NCBI GenBank assembly: GCA_964036155.1
Contig: OZ038423.1
Coordinates: 55,691,249-55,755,248, forward strand
DNA: 64,000 nucleotides
Direction: 5' to 3'
From: Diploscapter coronatus
Lineage: Eukaryota > Nematoda > Chromadorea > Rhabditida > Rhabditidae
A model generated the notes under the pieces. It did not search any database. It was not told where the DNA came from and was given only the letters and a program-made list of their open reading frames with translations. Position 1 is the stretch's first letter; each line of letters opens with the position of its first letter. This document shows positions 55,945-64,000 of the stretch, piece by piece. Made by a program: the position numbers and the translations under genes.

Positions 55945-57367
55945 TTTTGTCGAGAACTGGGTAAAAATAGCAGAAACCAGACTGGATAGAAGGGCAAAAG
56001 GGCGAGTTGAGGCGATTGTCCAAATGTGAGAATAGAGAATAGAGAATGAAAGGGAGCAACTTTGATATAAAGGGGGAGATAAGCAAAGGGGAAAGGAGGA
56101 CTGTTTGCAAGAAACAAGAGAAAAAGAAAAACGATCGAAAACAAGACAAAAGAAGAGGAGGAATGAGACAAAGCTTGTGGCAGAAGGGCATCAAAGTAGG
56201 CAAGAGTAGGATAGAGGAAGAGGGAGCGAAGGACCATCGACTGGAAATGAAAATGGTTAGAGGCTGGAAATCGATTGCTAAATGAAAGGACAGAGATGGA
56301 ATGGGGGAGTTGGGAAAAAGCCGCTCGAAAGGCTGAAAGGTGAATGAAGGAAGGGAACGGGCAGAGGGAGATGCCAAGGGGCGATAACCCATTTAAGACA
56401 ACGACTGAGGAGGATGAAGAATGGGGCGAAAAGTGGAGAAAATCCGGACGTGAATTTGCGAGACTACGAGAATTCACGAACAACAGCAAAATTGAAGTCG
56501 AAAACAATAGCTCTGCAGAAACACAGAGACAAAGAACAAAATAAACGTGACGAGAAGCGACTCGAGTTGCAAAGCTGAAAGCAATGAAAGGAACGCTCTC
56601 TTCCAGGCTAAGCTGATTATTGATTTGCAAATCAGTTTAGAGGGAATAACAAGACGCATCATCGCGAACTGATAAAACCAGTGTTTTGGGAGGGAGGAAG
56701 GAATGGAAATTGTGAGGAAGATAAACATTGAATTCCCCACTCTGCACGAGCTGCCAGTGCCAGAAATCGATATTGAACGTGACGAAAATTAGTAATTTTA
56801 TATGGCTCAGGAAAATTTAGTCAGAGTCTTTTTTGTTGCAGAAAATCATGAAAATACCATTTTCTCGAAGAAAAAAAGCTGATCTTCACAGATTTGGAAG
56901 CTGTTTCAAACGTTATTGGCTACAAACTCTAGCTTCGTCTGTCTAATTCCATCTCTTCCGAGTTTGTTTGTCTTTGCATATCGGTAAACATGGGGGTGGG
57001 GGCTTTCACATTCTGCTTGAGGCTTGAATTCAGAGAGTAGAAAGGAGAGAAGAGACCGAGACCTGCTGCTTCGGCTTGTTGTACTATTCATTAGAATATC
57101 GATTCTCCTTGATACTTCCTCGGAAAATCAATTTTACGATACGAGTCCTCCTCTTTCCCACGCTGTACTATTCATCATCGCTCAAACAGCGCTTATTCAT
57201 CACCCGGTCTTCGTTATCGATTTTTATCTGTATTGGTCCAGAAGAAGAAGAAAGGTCTGCTGAAAAGCAGCCAGCAGCAGAGAAGAAAGGCCTGTTTGTT
57301 CACGAACCTCCCCGCAGTTTCAATGCTGACCTGATTCGGATTTTCCTGTATCGTTGAGTTATTCGAA
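55945..57367. promoter_or_regulatory. Divergent intergenic region between OSBP (-) and the four-helix protein (+)
   Basis: The two flanking genes are transcribed away from each other, so both promoters should lie here. The stretch 56.0-56.55 kb is a long A/G-rich tract on the plus strand. Its minus-strand frames (up to 234 codons) are Ser/Leu/Phe low-complexity artefacts of composition. No repeat or RNA gene was recognised. Confidence 0.45.
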
Positions 57368-58444
57368 ATGTCGGATCCGGCTAAATGCTTGAGAGGGGCC
57401 ACCATATGCATTGCGATTTGGAACATCATCTATTGCCTACTACAATTCGGTCTACTGGGATGGCAGCTAAGCTATGTGAAGGACTTGATGGCCTGGTGGG
57501 AGAATAGAGAACTTCCTGCGACAGGAGCGTAAGTATCAATTTACCGTAAAATCTAAAATAGAAGCTCATGGGCCTCTATTTTCCGATTCCCCAATTTTCG
57601 AACTATCATAACTCCTCATCTAATGATCGTAATCGTTTCAAATCGAGACTAAATCCACTCTATGCAGTCTAGGGAATGTTATAACATATTTTCTGAGATG
57701 ACACGTATTGGATAATAAATAAATGGTTCCAGAATTTTTTTATGTGCGGTGGCATATACCCCGAGTAATTTCTACAACAATTCCTGTATTTTCAGAATTG
57801 ATGCTTATCAAGCCCGATTCCCTGGACTTTATCAAATCTACACGGAAACTCCTGAGAGAAGACGAGTAAATGCGATGTACGTCATAGTCATAGTCTGCCT
57901 AATTCTATCATTGGCTCATTTGATAACTTCTCTGTCGTGTCTTTACGGAGCGGTGAAGGTGATCCTCATTTCCAAGAGTAGTTATAGAAAATTCAATTTC
58001 AGTACCGGAAAATGTACATATGGCCGTGGTTTTTCACGTGTGCGCCGTTGATTTGTATGACTACCGCTTATGCAGTTCTGTGGTGGAGTGGGGTAAGCAA
58101 CACTACCGAACTTTTGCGAAGTAGCATTTTAGGACATATTCAACGAGCAGCTAACATTTTCTGTAGCCGAATTCGTGATGTCTTGCTGCATTAACGGCGT
58201 CTGCTTGATCATTGTTCTGTTTTTCTACTGTCGCTTGGCTGGGAACTTCACGTCGAATGTTCCCAGACATTCCCACAAACATCGAAGAAAACGGAAGCGA
58301 CGCCACACCGAGCAGCTCTTCATAATGCCTTCCCCCGTGCCAATTGCAGAGCCCTCCGTGGCCGTGCCTGTCCAACAGCCATACACTTACTATGCGGTAC
58401 ATGGAGTTCCGGCTCGTAAGAACACTTATTCAATTCCGATCTAG
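57368..58444 (+). CDS. Four-transmembrane protein of unknown function
   Basis: Four exons give 241 residues: 57368-57528, 57796-57958, 58003-58092 and 58133-58444. Four helices are clear: TM1 CIAIWNIIYCLLQFGLLGW (about 13-31), TM2 MYVIVIVCLILSLAHLITSL (about 85-105), TM3 FFTCAPLICMTTAYAVLWW (about 118-136) and TM4 CCINGVCLIIVLFFYCRLAG (about 157-176). The cytosolic tail holds a basic cluster (HSHKHRRKRKRR) and a Pro/Val-rich end with QQPYTYYAVHGV. The organisation resembles the small tetraspan-like families of nematodes and insects (LAPTM/DUF4728-like), but no diagnostic motif allows assignment. It is transcribed divergently from OSBP. The start is the first ATG after the A/G-rich spacer, with MSDPAKCLRG in good frame. 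Confidence 0.75.
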
Positions 58445-58631
58445 ACAGGGACTTAAACTTGATTTTCGTTGCGAATTTGCTCTTAACGCCAAATGTCCTT
58501 CTAAACTCTCGTCGAAGACTATCTTATGTATTATCGACTTTCTGTAGAAAAGAACATCTTTGCCGACTACTTCTAGCGTATAATTCCCTCTTTTTGTTGA
58601 ATTTCCTTCAAAAAATGTTGAGTTGATTTAG

Positions 58632-59101
58632 CAGCCCCTCTGCTAGTGCAAGTAGAAGACAGGTACAGTGAAAAGCCGCCCAACCATTTGCCCGCTTGGA
58701 GGACTGAATGGCCTGATGTGCCTGATGCCCAATTACAGCGAAAGCTCAAAAGACATATGAGAAAAGAGATGGGCCCCAAAGTTGAGCCTGCAAGAATTGA
58801 CGGGAGGTTTGCATTCTTCGCTTGAAAATTGTCAATTCTTCGAGTTTTTAGCTTGGATTTTTACGCTCCTGAGCCCTATGATGGAGCATTCCCTTGGAAA
58901 ATGAAGAGAATCCAAGACAACTACCGAAGACAGCGGGAGTCGCCTGCTGAGAAGATCGCCAAAATGTACTACGAGCACTGGCCCGAGGAGTTGCCGAACA
59001 TCCCCAAATCGATGCGGCAGAATCTGAGAACCGAGAGAGAAAGGACCGAGGACCAAATGAGACATGAGGGCCTCCAGAAAACCACGAATATCATCTCCTG
59101 A
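58632..59101 (+). CDS. Unrecognised small basic protein, 5' exon unresolved
   Basis: Two exons, 58632-58806 and 58852-59101 (TGA), form one continuous frame of about 140 residues. Composition is charged and aromatic: YSEKPPNHLPAWRTEWPDVP, RKLKRHMRKEMGPKVEP, LDFYAPEPYDGAFPWKMKRI, MYYEHWPEELPNIPKSMRQN. Codon use and the phase-2 junction (AG|GTTTGC…TTTTTAG|C) support a real gene. The first exon starts after GATTTAG in a frame with no upstream ATG before a stop, so a short 5' exon is missing or the internal ATG (HMRKEMG) is used. The look is that of a small mitochondrial or ribosomal accessory protein, but no family is recognised and none is claimed. It lies 187 bp after the four-helix gene, same strand, which would fit an operon. 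Confidence 0.6.
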
Positions 59102-59255
59102 ATTTCTACCTCAAAACGTCCTTCATTCACAATACGGGTTCACATTAGCCATTCACTTTACACAATTTGTTGAATTTTCAAAATTCGATCTCCAAATAAA
59201 ATTTGAATTTACCATTCCAATGTTTTACCAAAAAAATCTCATTTCCGAAATAGCA

Positions 59256-60394
59256 ATGAGTCTGAAGAGCTCGACTTTAACAAATCTGCCACCCTCGTAT
59301 CCAAACGAATCGACTGTGCTGACTTCGATCATCGCGCTCACCCAACAGACACTCACTCCCGATGTCAAGCTCATCTACCTCGACAGAACCATTCACAAGG
59401 ATCAAACTTTCGGGTATGCTTTTCGAAGTAACTTGGAAATATCGTCACGTTTTATAGGGAAAATTTATCTGGAAATATTGTGACATTCATCTTCCTTCGT
59501 GCGACCAATTAATAAAAGTAGTACCGAAAAAACTATAAAAGTAGCATCATATGAGCTTTCTTAGCTGAAAAGTTTGATATTCAGCATTCTATTACTAAAT
59601 CCCTACCTTATAGGTAAACTATCACTATTTAAATTATCTCAAAATATGCATATTCGTTAAATTTCTGTGATACTACTTTTATTAGTCGCTCTTCATCTCT
59701 TTATGTTAATGTCATAGGGGGTTCCACGTGGCGATTTTTATTTGTAATAGCATTGCTATTGTCATATCCTAGCGATTTTCAATCCATTTGTGCCCTCCTG
59801 TGGAAGGCTGTTCCAAAATTTCGTTAGACCACTTCGAAAGAAGAGTCAGAACGTTGTTAATACCTCAAACTTGGGTAATTAAACCGAAGCTATCGGTGAA
59901 AATCGGCAGCTATACTGCATTTGTTCTATATAGCAAGAAAGAGTGCAATTCGAATCTTTCACTGTCTGGTTTCCTCTTTCTCTCATCATTTTCTTTCTTT
60001 TTCCTTCTCAAATAGACGCCCTATTTCTCTTACTGGCCGGAGGGAGAGAGAGGATAGAGAGCGAGTATTATTTAGAGAAGGAAAGAGTCGGGCGAAAGTG
60101 GAAAGGGCGAGAAAAGTGAAGAGAAACCAGACAGTGCAAACTGCTAGGCAGTCTTGCCTGGGGTATGCGACGAAATGTGGATATCTGCCGATTTTCACCG
60201 ATAGCTTCGGTTTAATTACCCAAGTTTGAGGTATTAACAACGTTCTGACTCTTCGAAAGAAGTGGTCTAACGAAATTTTGGAACAGCCTTCCACAGGAGG
60301 GCACAAATGAATGAAGAATGAAATAGAAATCTGTGTCTGTGTCAGTCTATAATATTTGCAAAGTTTAGTGATTTCATGTTTCAGAAACTCGTGA
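59256..60394 (+). CDS. Possible short gene (about 55 residues) with two MITEs in its intron
   Basis: Exon 1 (59256-59413) reads MSLKSSTLTNLPPSYPNEST, VLTSIIALTQQTLTPDVKLI and YLDRTIHKDQTFG in a gene-like codon pattern, then TTCGG|GTATGC. The next TTTCAG (acceptor ending 60384) would complete GGA AAC TCG TGA, giving a protein ending TFGNS. Both elements at 59501-59689 and 59785-60309 would then lie in the intron. Alternatively exon 1 belongs to a longer gene whose later exons I could not find, or it has been disrupted by the insertions. No domain is recognised. Confidence 0.35.
59501..59689. repeat. MITE with GCGACnAATTAATAAAAGTAGTA-type ends
   Basis: The left end GCGACCAATTAATAAAAGTA is mirrored by the right end, whose reverse complement is GCGACTAATAAAAGTAGTAT (three bases shorter). 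The 189-bp interior is AT-rich and non-coding. Confidence 0.75.
59785..60309. mobile_element. Recent foldback MITE with ~127-bp near-identical inverted arms
   Basis: The arms are 59785-59911 and 60183-60309; both begin CATTTGTGCCCTCCTGTGGA when read inwards. They are identical to the eye except for a 10-bp block (TTCGAAAGAA) that has the same orientation in both arms and a few bases at the inner end. The 271-bp spacer has no transposase. High arm identity suggests a recent insertion or arm homogenisation. It generates matching artefactual open frames on both strands. Confidence 0.9.
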
Positions 60395-61464
60395 AATATT
60401 TCGTAACAATTCTAGCCAAGTGCTAAGGAATACAAATGGAAGAATAGGACAGTGTGCGACATAGGTTCACGAAACATTATATATACCCCTCAGAACTGAC
60501 TCCCTTCACTCGGTCCGGAATCAGTGAGTTATCTGAACCTGAACTTCTCCTCTCATTGGTACAACTTGACCCAGTATTTTTGTCATTATACAAATTATCA
60601 TGCAATAACACGAGACTAATTTATACATTAGTGATGAAAACAAACTTATTTTCCTAGTTCTAGTAATTTTATTTTAGAACATTGGTATGGTCACTAAAAC
60701 TATCTAAGTGGGAATATGGATTTTCCCTATGAAAATGGAAACTCACTTGGAATCATTTTGACATATCTAAATATTTATTCTTTATGAGTATGAACTATTT
60801 TGTTGCTTTACTTGGATTAAAAATGTATTGTAGCAATTGATATCATTGAGACTAACATCATTTTCTTGTCTAACATACGAATCGAATATGTTATTAAAAT
60901 TTGCATAAATATCGAAGGGATTGTAATAACTGGCAACAAGTGGCGATAAAACAGCATCAATTCAGTTATGAATGGTGGGTTTTCGAGTGACATTGAACCT
61001 AGAAAAGCCACATAATAATTCAACATGTATTATCATTTGATAATAAGTTACCATATCGAGGATTCGTAATCGAATCTTTAACAAGAATAGCCCTCGAATG
61101 ATTAACATTCATTTAAAATTTAATACCCTGAAACAATAGTAAATTAAATTAGATTATGGCACAATTTTGTGAATACCCTGTAAATTTCAAGCTATTCGAC
61201 ACATAAAATGGAGAACTTCAGTCTTATGAGTCTTGTGGTCGATTTTTTTCGCAAAATTACAGATGTTATTCTATCTACTTCGGGTACATTCTAGAAGTGA
61301 ACGCTAATGTAAAATCATGCGAATGGACAGATGCATTTATTCGATTTTAGTGTAAATTAAACATTCATCGACTGGCAACATTTCAAATTGATAAATTTAT
61401 TTGTGGATGAAATATTATAACAAATAAGAATAAAATAATAGAATTATATTTTAGCCCTTTATGT
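60395..61464. other. AT-rich spacer with a chemoreceptor relic
   Basis: Nothing was recognised except the receptor exon-like segment at 60817-61026 (minus). The rest shows no splice-supported frame and probably includes the 3' flank of chemoreceptor B. Confidence 0.4.
60817..61026 (-). pseudogene. Isolated N-terminal exon of a third chemoreceptor, probable relic
   Basis: The minus-strand frame MLNYYVAFLGSMSLENPPFI then TELMLFYRHLLPVITIPSIF, MQILITYSIRMLDKKMM parallels TM1 of the two intact receptors (LGIPLILQILMAYSIRITDE). A GTTAGT donor-like site follows KKMM at the position where exon 2 ends in the paralogues. No TM2-TM7 exons were found in the 360 bp downstream on the minus strand before the next recognisable feature. 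It is probably a truncated gene copy. Confidence 0.5.
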
Positions 61465-63982
61465 CTACGATGAAACTTGAGTCATTGCTGACCGCTCCAC
61501 AGTCGAGACTTGGACTAATGGTTGTGGTGAAATTTGTTTTTTTCTTCTAAACAGAATTATCATTTCATAATAAAATTCCCAAGAAACGCTAGTTTCTCAC
61601 CGAATGCGAAGTAGATTGGTTATAGCTTTTTGTCTGGCAGGGCTAGAAATTAAAAATGAGAGCGGTATTGTTATCGACCACAAATATGCATCGATAAATT
61701 TTATAGCACTGTAATTATATATTGAATATAATATGTTCTTGTCTTCAGAGTCACTTTTTAAAGACACAAGGTCAGTCAATAAATGTTCATATTTAAATAA
61801 AATGCAGTTGGTTAATAATAGAGATACAATCTAAATAATATATCTTTTTACATACAGTAAAATCTTTATAGTTGAAACCCCCTAAAATAGACGCACTTTA
61901 CACAAAATGCCAGATCTACACATTATCCAACTCAAATCATCTAAAGAAGTGGTTTATATAATATTCTTTGGAATGTTTCGCGTATTTTTACTTTTAATTG
62001 TATGTCTCTACGATCACAAGATGACGAGATATAATCGATTGAAAATTGCGAACTTTCCGAAAATAGAGGTTGAAACTAAAAACCACGGGATTTCAATTAG
62101 AGGCTTTACGGAACCTTTTCACGAAGAATGACAAAATATTACATGCTGGAAAGCAAACGGGATCATCTGATACAGAATTCGTCGATTCTCTGACCCATAA
62201 TTTCGGCTTGATAATTTGACGAGGCTTTGAAATTTATGATAGAATGCAAAGTATGCCAATGTCGAAAGAAGTGCACACATATCGATGCTCATACAAATTA
62301 ACTAAGAAAAAATTTTATAGTCAATTAATTTACGATACATCATTCACTAACCTTTGGATATTTTATATATGAATAATACTCGAAAACTATTATTTGAATA
62401 GCTGAAATAACGCCGCTGAAGATCAAAACAATCCATATGGTTTTGTGCAGGTAATTTCTAAATTTTTGATTAAAATAGAGTATGTTATCATCATGCGTCC
62501 TGAATAAAATGTGCTACATTTTGAATTTCAGTAGAAAGTTGTTTTTACTATCTCTTCCAGGGGTGAGTCGAAATTCTGGTTTCGGTTTCAAAAATTTTTT
62601 AATTTCATTTCGACCTATCCCTGATCCCTTCCTAGTCATAATTCTATTTCAAACCGACGCTTCACATTGAAACCTACTTGGTCAGAATTTTTGTAAGTGT
62701 TTCATTTCCATACAGCAACGCATATCTTTGCAAAACTAGGCATATATTCAATAATGATAACGAGTAGCAAATAAATGGTGTTAATATAATGAAAGAAATT
62801 AAAAACATGATAAAAGCAATCACGAATTCAATACCAAAGTAGCCCGCAATTATTATATTTCCTAAAAATAAATATATGTATATAACTTACTCAGCTTAAT
62901 AAAATTTTAGAGGTTATTGTTCGAATCTATATAGAATTATGAAGTATATTAACACTGAGTTATTTTAAAAGTGATAAGCCTTATTGTTAAGAACATGCAA
63001 GAAGAAAATTAAGAATTCTCAGTAAAAAAGCTAATTTGTAATACGTAAGTTACTTACCGTTTAAGTATACATATGCAGATACTGATGACCATGCGAAGAA
63101 AAGAAATATAACAATAAAAATAATAATTATCAGGTATAAAAATGCACGAAATTTGATTATTATCGGATAATATGGGGCCTGAAATTAATAATTTAAAAAT
63201 AGTCAAATTATTATTAAGTAAATGTGAATTAAGAAAAAGCAGAAAATTTTGAATTTTTTGTCATTTATTTTGAATGGTGTGATAAAAGACGTTTATATAT
63301 TTTTTCTTCGCACCATTTCTTAATATTTCATTTAATTCATCTATTCAATAGCCATTTTAAATAGGTACATTGTCACAACGATTTTTGATAACATTCCCAG
63401 ACCTCACATTTTGATGTCAGGCATTGTCAAGAAAATATTGCAGAAATTAAAGGCTAATTTTATCATCGAAAAAGAAGTTTACTCTATATAAAATAGGTTT
63501 AACTTGATGATTAATGTCAATTAATATTTGCTGATTGAAATAAACAAATTTTACTACAAAAATAAAATGGCTTACCTCTCGTTTTTCATCAGTAACCCGA
63601 ACTGAATATGCCATTAAAATTTGTAGTATTAGAGCAGGTATTCCAAAACATAAAAATACGACAAGAAGAACTTCTGCTTTTTTCCTATACTTATCGCTAA
63701 CTGAAACGTTTTATTAGACTTTGCAATTTTGACAATTTGGAATTATCACAACGACATAACGTCGCAACATGAAAATGACGCAACGCTTTCTTGGAACTGT
63801 TGCAGCATGATTTGGAAGTGTGGCGTTATCCAACAAAGATTTTGCGTGAATAACGCTACGCATACTTCCAAATCATGTTGCGACAATTCCAGGACTCCGT
63901 AATTTTTTAGTAACATCATGAACAATTTTGAAATTTTAATAATACGATTACTTTTATTAAAATCTTCCATATCGATATCCAT
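61465..63982 (-). CDS. Seven-transmembrane chemoreceptor, paralogue B
   Basis: Eight exons give 359 residues: 63952-63982, 63576-63700, 63058-63178, 62678-62861, 62352-62499, 62143-62301, 61601-61830 and 61465-61546 (total 1,080 nt, all phases matched). Exon boundaries are the same as in paralogue A. Best-conserved stretches are the TM3/QRY exon (FICYSLSLLNICLVLQRYAL is identical), TM6 (RRILYQMIPFAFQH) and the tail (RRRKKQISPQPLVQVS). The N-terminus, the loop after TM4 (seven residues shorter here) and the loop before TM7 differ most, as expected for ligand-facing parts. All introns are GT-AG. The promoter is mostly outside the window, because the ATG lies 18 bases from the edge. Confidence 0.85.
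62558..62623. repeat. hAT-like MITE (family M2) in intron 4 of chemoreceptor B
   Basis: The termini and interior match those at 16737-16802. Flanking octamers ATCTCTTC (62550-62557) and ATCCCTTC (62624-62631) agree at 7 of 8. This is the orthologous insertion shared by both paralogues. Confidence 0.75.
63791..63892. repeat. Foldback repeat in intron 1 of chemoreceptor B
   Basis: TTGGAACTGTTGCAGCATGA at the left is mirrored by TCATGTTGCGACAATTCCAG at the right, with GGCGTTAT/ATAACGCTAC inner blocks. It is the counterpart of 17974-18081. Confidence 0.75.
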
Positions 63983-64000
63983 ATTGATAATATTCGCTAT

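Noticed and set aside
55784..56630. Minus-strand frames of 202 and 234 codons upstream of OSBP
   Set aside because: Ser/Leu/Phe low-complexity products of an A/G-rich tract, without domain or splice support.
59788..60306. Two similar frames starting MCPPVEGCSKISLDHF on opposite strands
   Set aside because: They are translations of the two inverted arms of the foldback element at 59785-60309.

Overview
The window looks like nuclear DNA of a nematode, probably a chromadorean. It has compact multi-exon genes whose introns end in TTTCAG-type acceptors with little polypyrimidine tract. It also carries lineage-typical families: a supplementary (HNF4-derived) nuclear hormone receptor, a NAS-type astacin and seven-transmembrane chemoreceptors. 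Two coding sequences start directly after a TTCAG acceptor, and there is a tight co-directional gene cluster, as expected for a trans-splicing, operon-using genome. No species is claimed. All gene models were spliced by eye from reading frame, splice signals and remembered family conservation.

Layout. 1-14.4 kb (+): the 3' end of eIF2B alpha, then ALG11 (mannosyltransferase of N-glycan assembly), then CTR9 (TPR scaffold of the PAF1 transcription complex), with gaps of 217 and 374 bp; this is a likely operon. 14.4-21.5 kb: repeat-rich DNA holding an intact 8-exon chemoreceptor gene (-). 21.5-27.4 kb (+): a secreted astacin protease with EGF and CUB domains. 28.6-32.7 kb (+): a nuclear hormone receptor. 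33.2-47.1 kb (-): SMG-6, the nonsense-mediated-decay endonuclease, with its exon-junction-complex binding motif and PIN domain. 48.3-55.9 kb (-): an OSBP-type sterol/PI4P transfer protein with PH, FFAT-like and lipid-binding domains and an apparent alternative first exon that would drop the PH domain. 57.4-58.4 kb (+): a four-helix membrane protein. 58.6-60.4 kb (+): two short unrecognised genes. 60.8-64 kb (-): a chemoreceptor first-exon relic and a second intact chemoreceptor, a close paralogue of the one at 15.6-18.2 kb.

The housekeeping genes act in translation (eIF2B), glycosylation (ALG11), transcription (CTR9), RNA surveillance (SMG-6) and lipid transfer (OSBP). The two chemoreceptor copies lie about 43 kb apart in direct orientation and flank most of the window.

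The least expected content is in introns and spacers. There are about ten unrelated foldback/MITE families. One has hAT-like ends with 8-bp target duplications. One recurrent small palindrome sits in introns of CTR9 and SMG-6. One 525-bp element has a 10-bp segment inverted within otherwise matching arms. Three introns appear to use GC-AG splice sites. No tRNA, rRNA or CRISPR feature was recognised.
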